A stretch of 64,000 nt of DNA, taken from NCBI GenBank assembly GCA_020634335.1, contig JACKBY010000009.1, positions 62,001 to 126,000 on the forward strand. The letters run 5' to 3'. Numbering within the stretch: the stretch's first letter is position 1; the number at the start of each line of letters is the position of its first letter. A program made the position numbers and the translations under genes. Below are positions 1-8,456 of the stretch, piece after piece. This DNA is from Promineifilum sp. (lineage in GTDB: Bacteria > Chloroflexota > Anaerolineae > Promineifilales > Promineifilaceae). The notes below the pieces were generated by a model. It searched no databases. It was not told the origin of the DNA and saw only the letters and a list, made by a program, of their open reading frames with translations.

Positions 1-37
1 AAGCCCTTCGGGAGTTCAATCGACCGGAGGGCTTTGT
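1..37 (+). terminator. Rho-independent terminator of a gene left of the window
   Basis: The arms AAGCCCTTCGG (1-11) and CCGGAGGGCTT (24-34) pair over 11 bp with one G-T wobble and are followed by a T-rich stretch on the plus strand. It probably ends a plus-strand gene lying outside the window. It could also serve prfA, which converges on it from the right. Positions 38-212 hold no gene that I can see. Confidence 0.6.
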
Positions 38-212
38 CGTTGTTGGGTTCCTCGCCGCGCCGCTCGCATTTGTATAAGTATCATTGCCGCCTGCCGCCCC
101 CACGATTGAAGGTTTTCAGCCACAAGACCCAAACTTCAGCTCGTTACCCGGTTCCGCGACGAACAACGGCCTGCCGTTTGCCGTATTCGGTTTCTCCCTG
201 AAGTACTCAACG

Positions 213-1292
213 TCACTCCGTCGCCGCCGCCAGCTTCTCGGCCTCGTCGGCCAGGATCAGGGCGTCGATGAACGGATCGAGGTCGCCGTCCATGACCACC
301 GGCAGGTTATAGCTGGTGAAGCCGACGCGGTGGTCGGTCACGCGCGACTGGGGATAGTTGTAGGTGCGAATCTTCTCACTGCGGTCGCCGCTGCCCACTT
401 GCGCCTTGCGGTTGGCGGCCTCGGCCGAGCTTTGCTTCTCCTGCTCCATCTCCTCCAGCCGGGCCTGGATGATCGCCATCGCCAGTTGCTTGTTCTGCGA
501 CAGGCTGCGCTCGGACTGAATCTTGACGAACATGCCCGTCGGCTTGTGGACGACGCGCGCGGCCGTGGCGTTCTTCTGCATGTGCTGGCCGCCGGGGCCC
601 GACGAGAACTCGGCCGTAATGACCAGTTCCTTTTCGTCCAGAGTGATGTCCACCGGGTCGAGTTCGGGCATCACAGCCACCGTGGCCGCGCTGGTGTGGA
701 TGCGCCCCTGCGACTCGGTCTGCGGCACGCGCTGCACGCGATGGACGCCGCTCTCATACTTCAGCCGCGAGTAGGCCCCCCGACCCTTCACCGCCAGGAT
801 CACCTCCTTGTAGCCGCCGACGCCGGTCTCGTTCTCGTCGACGATTTCCGCCTTCCAGCGCCGGGCCTCGGCGTAGCGCATATACATGCGCAGCAAGTCC
901 CCGGCGAAGATACCGGCCTCATCGCCGCCCGTGCCGGCGCGAATTTCGATGAAAACGTTCTTGTCGTCGCGCGGGTCTTTGGGGATGAGCAAGGAGCGCA
1001 TACGACTTTCCAGCCGTTCGAGTTGTGTCGCGAGACGTTCGATCTCGTCGGCGGCCAGCGCGGCCATCTCCTCGTCTTCCTCGGCCGCGCTCATCTCCTC
1101 GGCCTGGGCCAGCTCCTGGCGCAACTGGGTGTACTGTTGGTAAGTCTCTACCAGTTCGTTCAGGTCCATGCGTTCCTGGGCCAGTTCGGTCAGCCGCGTG
1201 TGGTCGGCCAGCACCTCCGGCTCAGCCATCTGCCGCTCGATCTCGTTGTAGTGGTCGACGACTTTGTCCAGTTTGTCGAATAGGTTAGTCAT
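213..1292 (-). CDS. prfA: Peptide chain release factor 1 (RF1)
   Basis: This cytoplasmic factor recognises UAA/UAG in the ribosomal A site and triggers peptide release. The 359-residue length is normal for RF1. The N-terminal helical domain is followed by the RF1-type tripeptide region (RVPQTESQGRIHTS; the PxT motif reads PQT here, where PAT/PVT is more usual). The peptidyl-tRNA hydrolysis loop follows (SGPGGQHMQKN), with the invariant GGQ. PxT rather than SPF separates it from RF2. No prmC glutamine methylase gene lies downstream, where it often sits, because the window ends. The start is the ATG at 1292; the Shine-Dalgarno is weak. Confidence 0.97.
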   Translation of the reverse strand: MTNLFDKLDKVVDHYNEIERQMAEPEVLADHTRLTELAQERMDLNELVETYQQYTQLRQELAQAEEMSAAEEDEEMAALAADEIERLATQLERLESRMRSLLIPKDPRDDKNVFIEIRAGTGGDEAGIFAGDLLRMYMRYAEARRWKAEIVDENETGVGGYKEVILAVKGRGAYSRLKYESGVHRVQRVPQTESQGRIHTSAATVAVMPELDPVDITLDEKELVITAEFSSGPGGQHMQKNATAARVVHKPTGMFVKIQSERSLSQNKQLAMAIIQARLEEMEQEKQSSAEAANRKAQVGSGDRSEKIRTYNYPQSRVTDHRVGFTSYNLPVVMDGDLDPFIDALILADEAEKLAAATE

Positions 1293-1303
1293 AAAAAGAA
1301 CCC

Positions 1304-1345
1304 ACAGTTTTTACAGAGGGCACAGATTTTCCGGCGGTTAATTAA
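1304..1345. repeat. Half-copy of a CAGATT-type intergenic repeat
   Basis: The spacer between prfA and the next gene (1293-1572) is AT-richer than the surroundings. It contains CACAG-TTTTTACAG-AGG-GCACAGATTTT followed by CCGGCGG. This resembles one arm of the longer inverted repeats at 35492-35568 and 49621-49658. The rest of the spacer shows no gene. Confidence 0.45.
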
Positions 1346-1572
1346 AGAATCGCGCATGCCCTTTAAGAGTTTTTCGCATTAATCGCGCCCGGTTGCACAG
1401 ACCGCGATCAGAGATTGTATAGCTGGGCAGAGAATGGAACAAGGCACGAGTATCGTGTTAGTGTTGGTAGCCGACGCCTAATACTCAAGGCTGCCGACTG
1501 GCCTATTGCCGTATATGCCGTTAAAATTATGACAACTACAGGTCACCGTTTCACTCGTGAAGGAGATCGCTC

Positions 1573-2679
1573 ATGCCAAACATTGATCTCAATACATTGT
1601 TGGAACTTGTCGGGTCTCTCAGCGACAGCACAGAACTCGGCAGCGCAAGCGAACGTTTCCGTAATTACTTATCTTCAAACGTCACAAGCGCGAAAGATGT
1701 TCGCGCGTACATCGAAACCGCCTTAGAACAGGTGGGAGATCAATATAACAAAGCACTTCAAGACCTCATCAATCATCTTGGCCAACTACTTGGATTCGAG
1801 GTGACATTTGGTCGATACAAGGGAGTAAGGGGGCAAGTCGGATATGACGGACTATGGAAGTCATCGATTAACGGGTGGTCAATTGTAGTTGAAGTCAAAA
1901 CTACGGATGTTTACAATGTCAGGACCGCCACTTTACTTGGCTATATCAATGCACTCGTATCGGAGAATTTGTTGAAGAATCCGGACTTGACGTTAGGCTT
2001 GTATGTCTACGGTCGATTTGATTCCCATACAAACCAAATGGAAAACGCCATTATTGTCGAAAATAGACGAGAGCGCCTAAGAGTGGTCAGTGTCCCCGCT
2101 CTCATCGACTTGCTTGAGCTTGTGCAAAAGTACGGACTGGATCATGAAACCGTTCTCAACTTACTATTGCCGTTCCCTGTTCGGATCGATCCGATAGTTA
2201 ACCTAATCCGCAATGTCGTGTCCCAAGAACAAGAAAGGGAACTCCCTGAACTCGCGCCAGAAACTTCAAATCGTAGCCCGGTTATGTTAGTTGAAACAGA
2301 AGACTCAAACCAGGCACGGGCTAAACCGCAAAAAAACAAACCGAAATTAACAGATTACACGGGCAGCAAAATTCGATCAGTACAATTTCAAGACAAACGG
2401 GTTGAAGTTAATAAATGGAGGTATGCATTTGAGGCAGTGCATCAATTTTTGATAGAAGAAGATAAATCTAAGTTTGAACGATATGCACCCACCCTTGTGG
2501 GTCGAAAGCGACCATATATATCCGTCGATCCGGATTTGTTGCGATCACCTGCTACTATACCCAGTACTCAACTATATTTTGAGACTAACCTAAGCGCTAA
2601 TCAAATTGCCAGATTGAGCTACGCCCTTATTCAACTAATGGAATATGAACAGGATGAACTAGTATTTGAAGTCAAATAG
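1573..2679 (+). CDS. PD-(D/E)XK nuclease-like protein, probable restriction-type gene
   Basis: The 368-residue protein has a helical N-terminus. A putative nuclease core follows in which D92 (GYDGLW) and E107-V-K109 (VVEVKTTD) fit the D...ExK signature of PD-(D/E)XK enzymes. A charged linker leads to a C-terminal domain (about 260-368) with a KIRSVQF...VNKWRYAFE start and a LYFETNLSANQIARL segment, a module I associate with Mrr-like or predicted restriction proteins. The start is supported by GGAG 8 nt upstream of the ATG. Codon use is clearly AT-richer than every neighbour, which suggests recent transfer. No methyltransferase or helicase lies nearby. The nuclease assignment rests on motif reading; the exact role (restriction, defence, other) is unknown. 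Confidence 0.6.
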   Translation: MPNIDLNTLLELVGSLSDSTELGSASERFRNYLSSNVTSAKDVRAYIETALEQVGDQYNKALQDLINHLGQLLGFEVTFGRYKGVRGQVGYDGLWKSSINGWSIVVEVKTTDVYNVRTATLLGYINALVSENLLKNPDLTLGLYVYGRFDSHTNQMENAIIVENRRERLRVVSVPALIDLLELVQKYGLDHETVLNLLLPFPVRIDPIVNLIRNVVSQEQERELPELAPETSNRSPVMLVETEDSNQARAKPQKNKPKLTDYTGSKIRSVQFQDKRVEVNKWRYAFEAVHQFLIEEDKSKFERYAPTLVGRKRPYISVDPDLLRSPATIPSTQLYFETNLSANQIARLSYALIQLMEYEQDELVFEVK

Positions 2680-2829
2680 AACAATTTAAATTTTCCTTAT
2701 GATCGACAAGCCTTCAGTATCAAGTAAGAGAAAACTCTACCCATGGGGGAGATGTTTGCCAGATGGCCGAGATAATCACATCCTGTGTCCATGAATCAGA
2801 TTATGGTTCACAACGACAGAATGTATTAA

Positions 2830-3063
2830 TCAAGCAAAGTCATATAGTTCCAACTCGGTAACCTCGGCCGGCGGCGTTTCCCCGCGCACGATCCGCCGCA
2901 CTTTTTCAGCCGTGTCTACGCTAAACGACATTTCGCCGCATTGCCCGCACACCAGAATCGGAATGTTCTCGACCAGCACGCGTCGGCCATCCACCTCGAA
3001 TACTTCCGCCACCGTTTCTAAGCTCGCTTCAGAACTACCACATACCTGACACGTAAACATCAT
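2830..3063 (-). CDS. YgiT-type zinc-finger antitoxin-like protein
   Basis: This 77-residue protein has two CxxC pairs (C5/C8 and C39/C42), as in the YgiT/MqsA N-terminal zinc domain. The ATG at 3063 is preferred because GGAGG (3069-3073) lies 5 nt upstream; a second ATG at 3060 is equally possible. It begins 2 nt after the stop of the broken DUF4258 gene upstream, the usual toxin-first order of such pairs. It lacks the C-terminal helix-turn-helix of full MqsA, so DNA binding is doubtful. Function as antitoxin is inferred from family and neighbour. Confidence 0.75.
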   Translation of the reverse strand: MMFTCQVCGSSEASLETVAEVFEVDGRRVLVENIPILVCGQCGEMSFSVDTAEKVRRIVRGETPPAEVTELELYDFA

Positions 3064-3065
3064 TC

Positions 3066-3376
3066 CTACCTCCGAAATGCGAAATCTTCCGTCCATTCCG
3101 CCGGATCAGGTTCATAAATCGTTATAATCCTTGTTGTTTCACCGGTCGCCATTGAAACCTGCATGTGCAAGGGGCGTGCAAGTATTGTGACCCCAAAAGC
3201 AGACAACTGGGAGAATACTTATCTGCTGGATATCATTCGATAATGATCACGTTACGAGCCGCCTCGCGAATCTCCGTCTCGCTGATATTACGCTCGACTA
3301 TGTGACGGAACGGATGGCGTGACAACTCATAGTTGCCACTCGCCAATTGTACGCGGATTTGGGCTAAAGATTTCAC
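3066..3376 (-). pseudogene. DUF4258-type toxin remnant with in-frame stop and frameshift
   Basis: Reading the minus strand from the GTG at 3376 gives VKSLAQIRVQLASGNYELSRH, then ...VIIIE, a TGA stop, and in the same frame YPADKYSPSCLLLG. After a shift at a TTTTGGGG run the next frame continues as VTILARPLHMQVSMATG and IITIYEPDPAEW, ending at the TAG at 3068-3066. The order matches the DUF4258 family (SRH, IIE-YP-DKY-PSC-LLG, RPLH, IT-YEP). The length of 311 nt is one nucleotide short of whole codons. Two lesions make the toxin inactive unless they are assembly errors. AGGA lies 12 nt before the GTG. Confidence 0.72.
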
Positions 3377-3388
3377 GGGACTTAATTC

Positions 3389-5419
3389 CTACTTCAAATA
3401 CTTCTCAAACCACCCCAACATCGCCTCCAGCCGGGCGATGCGCCGGTCGGTGCGGCCGCCGCGCGACACGCCGTGGCCCTCGCCGGGCAGCAGCAACAGC
3501 TCCGTGTCCACGCCCAGCCGCCGCAAGGCGATGAACACCTGCTCGCCCTGTTCCGGATCGCAACGATAGTCGTTCTCGCTATGGATGACCAGCGTCGGCG
3601 TCGTGGCATTGCCGATGGCGCTGATGGGCGACTGCGCCCAGTTAGTCGCCATGTCGTCCCACGGTGCGGCCGTCCCCGCCAGATTCTCCAGTCCGAAGTT
3701 CAGATCACTGGAACCGTAGAAGCTCAGGAAGTTGCTGACCACGCGCTGGGCCACGGCGGCCTTGAAGCGGTCGGTGCGGCCGATGATCAGGGTGGTCATA
3801 TAGCCCCCGTAGCTGCCGCCCGTGACGCCCATACGCTCCGGGTCGATGTAGGGCAACTTCGCCACGTAGTCGGCCCAGGCCATCACGTCGTCGTAGTCAA
3901 CCGTCCCCCACTGACCATAGATGGCCCCGGTGACGGCCTCGCCATAGCCCTGGCTGCCGCGCGGGTTGCTCCAGGTCACCACGTAGCCGGCCGCGGCCAG
4001 ATAGTGAAACTCGTGCATGTACATATTGCCGTACTGCGTCTGCGGCCCGCCGTGGATCTCCAGAATAGACGGATATTGCTGCCCGGCGACAAAGCCCGGC
4101 GGCTTGAGGATCCAGCCGTGCAGGTCGAAGCCGTCGGCGGCCTTGAACCACACCTCCTCGATCTCGCCCGGCTCGATCTCCGCCAGCCAGGGGTTGAACG
4201 CCGTCAGCGTATGCGGTTCGCCGCCCTGGCCGGCTTCGTCCACGTCGCGGACGACCAGTTGGGCCGGGTCGTCGAGCGTCGACCACAGGTAGGCCACGCG
4301 CCGGCCGGCGCGGTCGAAGGTGTAGCCCCCCACGACGCCCGGCTCGGCCACAACCCATAACGGCTCGTCATTTGGCTCGAAGACAGCCATCGAGACCAGC
4401 GACTCGTTGCCCCGCGTCGTCGCCAGGCAGGTCACGCGGCGGCCGTCGGCCGACCACACCGGCAAAAACGGCGCGGACTCGTTGAACGCATCGCCGTTGG
4501 TTGCCGGGGTCAGATGCAGGTCCAGCGAACCGCTGACGTCACTGACGTCGCCGCCGTTCGTCGGGGCCACGTAGAGCCGCGTATTCTGATACCAGCGGCC
4601 GGGCTTGTCGCGCCCCAAAAAGGCGATATGCGCCCCGTCGGGCGAAAACACGGGGCTGAACTTGCGGCCCGCTCGCGTCTCCACCTGGCGCATGTCGCCG
4701 CCCCCGGCCGGGATAAGGTAAAGCTCAGTGGCGTCGAGGTTCATGTCCGGCTGCTCACTGCGGTTAGAAACGAACAGGATGTGCCGGCCGTTGGGCGACC
4801 AGCGCGGCTCAGTCTCGTCTTTGTCGCCGCTGGTCAGTTGCATCGCCTCGCCGCTTTCGGCGTCGATGACCCATATGTGCCAGCGTTCCTGCGGTTGATA
4901 ACCCACGCCGTCGAACTTGTAGTCCGCGCGAGTAATACGGCGGTAGGAAATGCCGAGTTTCTTCTTGCCCTCGTCCTTCTCGCGCTCCAGCGCGTCGGCG
5001 TCTTTCTGGCGAAACTGGACGGCCAGCTTCGTCCCGTCGGGTGACCACTCGAAAGCGGCGAAGCTGCCCTTCAAGTCGGTCAGCGGCCGGGCCTCGCCGC
5101 CGTCGACGGGGATCAGGTAAATCTGCGCCTGTTCCTCGTTGCTGCGGTTGGAGAGAAAGGCGAGGGTCTGGCCGTCGGGCGACCAGCGCGGCTGGCTGTC
5201 GCTCCACTTGCCGTGGGTGAACCGGCGCGACCGCCCGCTGCCGGCGTCCACCAGCCACAAGTTGGTGTATTTCTTCTCCGTTTCGCGCTCCACGCGCCGG
5301 ACGGTATAGACAACGCGGCGCCCGTCGGGCGCGATCTGTGGGTCGGCGGGCACGTCAAAGCGATAGAGATCGTCGGCCGCGGTCAGCCGGAGGGTATCGA
5401 AAGTGTGCGTGTCAGACAT
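3389..5419 (-). CDS. S9 family serine peptidase (acylaminoacyl/prolyl oligopeptidase type)
   Basis: This 676-residue peptidase probably trims short or N-acylated peptides in the cytoplasm. The N-terminal two thirds is a beta-propeller with repeated blades of the form SPDG/WSPDG (for example PRWSPDGQTLAFLS). The C-terminal alpha/beta-hydrolase domain carries the nucleophile S536 in GGSYGGY, D617 in SENDYR and H649 in GEGHG. I chose the ATG at 5419, with GGAG 8 nt upstream, over the TTG two codons earlier. No signal peptide is visible. It stands alone; the toxin remnant begins 13 nt downstream on the same strand. Confidence 0.93.
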   Translation of the reverse strand: MSDTHTFDTLRLTAADDLYRFDVPADPQIAPDGRRVVYTVRRVERETEKKYTNLWLVDAGSGRSRRFTHGKWSDSQPRWSPDGQTLAFLSNRSNEEQAQIYLIPVDGGEARPLTDLKGSFAAFEWSPDGTKLAVQFRQKDADALEREKDEGKKKLGISYRRITRADYKFDGVGYQPQERWHIWVIDAESGEAMQLTSGDKDETEPRWSPNGRHILFVSNRSEQPDMNLDATELYLIPAGGGDMRQVETRAGRKFSPVFSPDGAHIAFLGRDKPGRWYQNTRLYVAPTNGGDVSDVSGSLDLHLTPATNGDAFNESAPFLPVWSADGRRVTCLATTRGNESLVSMAVFEPNDEPLWVVAEPGVVGGYTFDRAGRRVAYLWSTLDDPAQLVVRDVDEAGQGGEPHTLTAFNPWLAEIEPGEIEEVWFKAADGFDLHGWILKPPGFVAGQQYPSILEIHGGPQTQYGNMYMHEFHYLAAAGYVVTWSNPRGSQGYGEAVTGAIYGQWGTVDYDDVMAWADYVAKLPYIDPERMGVTGGSYGGYMTTLIIGRTDRFKAAVAQRVVSNFLSFYGSSDLNFGLENLAGTAAPWDDMATNWAQSPISAIGNATTPTLVIHSENDYRCDPEQGEQVFIALRRLGVDTELLLLPGEGHGVSRGGRTDRRIARLEAMLGWFEKYLK

Positions 5420-5541
5420 GGGCAATGCTCCGTAAGGTAAACTGGGCTAAAGATACCACGTTCGAACGGAGTGCAGAAATGAAATGAGGATGAAGAAGAC
5501 TGCCGAAAATAACGTTTTATCTTCATGTTCGCTTCCCCGGT

Positions 5542-5571
5542 TTGACACACGGCTATCCGGCTCACTAGAAT
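5542..5571 (+). promoter_or_regulatory. Sigma-70-type promoter, probably giving a leaderless mRNA
   Basis: TTGACA (5542-5547), an 18-nt spacer and TAGAAT (5566-5571) form a near-consensus promoter. The ATG at 5579 begins 7 nt after the -10 box, about where transcription should start, so the downstream mRNA may have no leader. Confidence 0.65.
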
Positions 5572-5578
5572 CATGGTC

Positions 5579-6322
5579 ATGCAATCAGTCACCGTTCTCG
5601 ACCGCCTCATCGCCCTCGAAGCGGATGTGACGTATCGCGAACCCCCCGCCGACGGGTGTCCACCCTTCCGCTATGAACCGGGGACACGGCCGATCCTGCT
5701 CTCTGCCCCCCACGGCGCGGCCCACCGGCGCAACGACGATTATAAGCAGGAAGACGAATACACTGCCGCCTTCGCTCGCCTGCTGGCCCAGCGCACCGGC
5801 GCCCACGTTCTCTACGCCTTCGCCCAATCAGAAAGCGATCCGAATTGGGACCAGGAATCCGCCTACAAGACGGCGCTGCGGCATATAGCGGCCACCCGCG
5901 ACATCCGCTTCGTGGCCGACATACACGGCATGTCCAACCGCCACAAGTTCGGCATCGCCGTAGGCACAATGTGCGGGGCCAGCTGCCGGCAACGGCACGA
6001 GGTGATCATCAGCGAGACGTTGACCGCGGCCGGCTTCATCGAGACGACAGCCCCGGAGGCGAAGGCATTCCCCACGCTGCGCTGGGATCGCTTCGTCGTC
6101 AACCACGGCCGCTTCACCGGCGGGCTCACCAGCCACACCGTGACCCGCTTCGCCGCCGAGGAGTTGGGCATTCACGCGGCCCAATTCGAACTGTGCGCCG
6201 ATTTGCGCATCGTCCGGCGGCGGGGCACGGATAAGTGGCCCGGCGACTTCCGCGGCGACCCGATGGGCATCGCCCGCGCCGTGGCAGCATTCGAGCGCCT
6301 GACCACAGCGCTGGCGGCCTGA
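5579..6322 (+). CDS. N-formylglutamate amidohydrolase-like protein
   Basis: The 247-residue protein carries the family landmarks: SAPHGA near residue 45, EDEYT near 60, a DIHGMS metal-site segment near 115, and QFEL near 200. Family members are zinc hydrolases releasing formate or cleaving acyl-amino acids; the substrate here is unknown, and no histidine-degradation genes are nearby. ATG codons occur at 5573 and 5579. I prefer 5579 from promoter spacing, because neither has a Shine-Dalgarno. The gene is monocistronic. Confidence 0.75.
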   Translation: MQSVTVLDRLIALEADVTYREPPADGCPPFRYEPGTRPILLSAPHGAAHRRNDDYKQEDEYTAAFARLLAQRTGAHVLYAFAQSESDPNWDQESAYKTALRHIAATRDIRFVADIHGMSNRHKFGIAVGTMCGASCRQRHEVIISETLTAAGFIETTAPEAKAFPTLRWDRFVVNHGRFTGGLTSHTVTRFAAEELGIHAAQFELCADLRIVRRRGTDKWPGDFRGDPMGIARAVAAFERLTTALAA

Positions 6323-6438
6323 GAAGGAACACCGATCAGGAAGCAATCATCTGCACATTACGCCGGGTCTTGCTTTAATCTGAGAGATCTGCGGCTCATC
6401 TTCTGGTCCGCGCTATAGGGCCTCCGTCATCCCGGTGT

Positions 6439-6444
6439 TATAAT
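6439..6444 (+). promoter_or_regulatory. -10 box for the NMT1-like lipoprotein gene
   Basis: TATAAT at 6439-6444 lies 61 nt upstream of the GTG start at 6506. No convincing -35 hexamer is visible. This would give a leader of about 55 nt carrying the AGGAG at 6494-6498. Confidence 0.4.
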
Positions 6445-6505
6445 CCGCGCCAACCGACAACCTTTGCTCGACGCAAACCCGAATTCAATCAGCAGGAGCA
6501 CGCTC

Positions 6506-7483
6506 GTGAAACGCATTCTCATTATCCTGTTTGTCATCCTGACGGCCGCCCTGGTCGCCTGCGGCGCGCCGGAAGCCGCGCCCGATGAACTGACCACCCT
6601 TCGCTTGCCGATGGGCTACATCGCCGACCCGCAATACGCCCCCTTTTACGTGGCCGTGGAACGGGGGTACTTCGCCGACGAAGGGCTGGCCCTGGAGTTC
6701 GACTACAGTTTTGAGACGGACGGCATCGCCCTGGTGGGCGCGGGCGAACTGCCGCTGGCCGTCGCCAGCGGTGAGCAGGTCATCCTGGCCCGTGCCCAGG
6801 GGTTGCCGGTGGTCTACGTCATGCAGTGGTGGCAGCGTTATCCCATCGCCATCGCCAGCAAAAGCACGGCCGGCATCAAGACGCCGGCCGATCTGGTCGG
6901 CCGCAACGTCGGCGTGCCCGGCTTCTTCGGGGCCAGCTATGTGGGCCTGGTGGGCCTGCTCTCGGCCAACGGCCTGACGCTCGACGACATTGACGCCAAC
7001 GACATCGGCTTCAATCAGGTCGAGTCGCTGGTGACCGGTCAGTCGGAGGCCGTCGTCGTCTACGTTAATAACGAGCCGGTGCAGTTGCGGCAGCGCGGCG
7101 AAGACATCGACGTCATCGCCGTAGCCGACTCCATCGATCTCGTCGCCAATGGCATCCTGACCAATGAGCAGACCATCGCCGAGAACCCCGAACTGGTACA
7201 GCGCTTCCTCAACGCCTTCATGCACGGCTTGCGCGACACGCTGGCCGACCCGGACGCGGCCTACGAGATCAGCAAGAAGTACGTCGAAGGGCTGGACGAC
7301 AGCCGGCGCGGCGTGCTGGAGGCGTCGCTACCCCTGTGGCAGGCGGATCAACTCGGCCGCACCAACCCGGCCGCCTGGCAACAAACGCAGGATATCCTGA
7401 TCGAAATGGGCCTGCTCAGTGCCCCTCTGCCCGACCTGGCAGCGACGTTTACCAACGACTTCGTGGACTCGATAGGAAAGTAG
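6506..7483 (+). CDS. ABC transporter substrate-binding lipoprotein, NMT1/THI5-like
   Basis: This solute-binding lipoprotein of the SsuA/ThiY/NMT1 class captures small organic nutrients (thiamine precursors, sulfonates or similar) outside the membrane. The GTG at 6506 is chosen because AGGAG lies 7 nt upstream and translation then begins MKRILIIL with a lipobox LVAC at residues 16-19. The body shows ADPQYAPFYVAVERGYF and a domain crossing around LVGRNVGVPGFFG, typical of the family. The length of 325 residues is normal. An ABC ATPase follows at 7574, but there is no permease. A thiD gene 7 kb away is compatible with a thiamine-precursor ligand but does not prove it. Confidence 0.85.
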   Translation: MKRILIILFVILTAALVACGAPEAAPDELTTLRLPMGYIADPQYAPFYVAVERGYFADEGLALEFDYSFETDGIALVGAGELPLAVASGEQVILARAQGLPVVYVMQWWQRYPIAIASKSTAGIKTPADLVGRNVGVPGFFGASYVGLVGLLSANGLTLDDIDANDIGFNQVESLVTGQSEAVVVYVNNEPVQLRQRGEDIDVIAVADSIDLVANGILTNEQTIAENPELVQRFLNAFMHGLRDTLADPDAAYEISKKYVEGLDDSRRGVLEASLPLWQADQLGRTNPAAWQQTQDILIEMGLLSAPLPDLAATFTNDFVDSIGK

Positions 7484-7573
7484 CACACAGATGAAGGCGG
7501 GCAGGAAAAGAGGTATTATCTGCGTAGGTTGCGGATCACAACTTCTTAATCCGCCCTCTATTCTTCCCGGCCT

Positions 7574-8362
7574 ATGAACACCCCGGACTTTCTTGCCCTG
7601 CGCGACGTGGGCGTGACGTTTGCCGACACGGGCGAGACGGCGCTGGCCGGCGTCAGTCTGACCGTTTCGGCGGGGGCGTTTGTGGCGTTGGTCGGCCGTT
7701 CCGGCGTGGGTAAATCGACGTTGCTGCGGGTCATTGGCGGGCTGCTGCGGCCGACGACCGGCACAGTTCACCTGCAAGGCGCGGCCCCGGCCGACTCACC
7801 CGCGCCCATCGGCATCGTCTTCCAGCGCGACAACCTGATGCCCTGGCGCACCGTGGCCGAAAACGTGCGGCTGCCGCTGGAGTTGGGTGCGGGGAAGGGG
7901 AGAAAGGGAGAAAGGGCGGACGCGCCTGCTCCCTTGCACTCTTCCGCTCTCGTCGCCGATGCCTTGGCGATGGTTGGCCTGGCCGGGCAGGAGGACAGTT
8001 ACCCGGCGCAACTTTCCGGCGGCATGGCCCAGCGCGTGGCCCTTGCCCGCGCCCTCGTCCATCGCCCGGCGCTCCTGCTGCTCGACGAGCCGTTCGGCGC
8101 GCTCGACGCCCTGACGCGGGAACACATGGCCGACGAACTGCTCGATATCTGGCAGGCCCACCCCGTGACCGTGCTGATGGTAACCCACAGCATCGGCGAG
8201 GCGGTACTGCTAGCCGACGAGGTGATGGTGATGAACGACCGCCCCGGCCGCATTACCGAACGCATCGCCATCGACTTGCCCCGGCCGCGAACGATGGCGA
8301 TTGAGGCCACGGCCGCCTATCAGGCCTACGTGGCTGCCGTGCGCGGAGCAATTCGAGCCTGA
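7574..8362 (+). CDS. ABC transporter ATPase, nitrate/sulfonate/taurine type
   Basis: This 262-residue cytoplasmic ATPase energises uptake of the ligand bound by the preceding lipoprotein. Visible motifs are Walker A GRSGVGKST (41-49), Q-loop VFQRDNLMPW, signature LSGGMAQRVALARAL, Walker B LLLLDEPFGALD and H-loop VTHSIGEA. A 20-25 residue low-complexity insertion (around GKGRKGERADAPAP) between the Q-loop and the signature is unusual; its DNA is a purine-rich run at 7890-7920. The membrane permease expected between or beside these genes is absent from the window. Confidence 0.92.
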   Translation: MNTPDFLALRDVGVTFADTGETALAGVSLTVSAGAFVALVGRSGVGKSTLLRVIGGLLRPTTGTVHLQGAAPADSPAPIGIVFQRDNLMPWRTVAENVRLPLELGAGKGRKGERADAPAPLHSSALVADALAMVGLAGQEDSYPAQLSGGMAQRVALARALVHRPALLLLDEPFGALDALTREHMADELLDIWQAHPVTVLMVTHSIGEAVLLADEVMVMNDRPGRITERIAIDLPRPRTMAIEATAAYQAYVAAVRGAIRA

Positions 8363-8369
8363 GAGGGAA

Positions 8370-8444
8370 AAACCGGGTTTCTCGGCGCGGACTCCCGTTC
8401 GCCGAACTCCCGTTCGCCGAACTCCCGTCCGCCAAACCCGGTTT
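8370..8444. repeat. Inverted repeat enclosing three 15-bp direct repeats, between convergent genes
   Basis: The arms AAACCGGGTTT (8370-8380) and AAACCCGGTTT (8434-8444) are exact complements. Between them lie three consecutive 15-bp units beginning ACTCCCGTTCGCC (8391-8405, 8406-8420, 8421-8435), the last with changes. The structure sits between two genes that end toward each other, so it may act as a bidirectional terminator. Confidence 0.7.
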
Positions 8445-8456
8445 CCGGGACAGCCG

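Noticed and set aside
84..1283. 399-residue open frame on the plus strand opposite prfA
   Set aside because: It is the antisense shadow of a well-recognised RF1 gene and has Arg/Leu/Val-rich composition with no motif.
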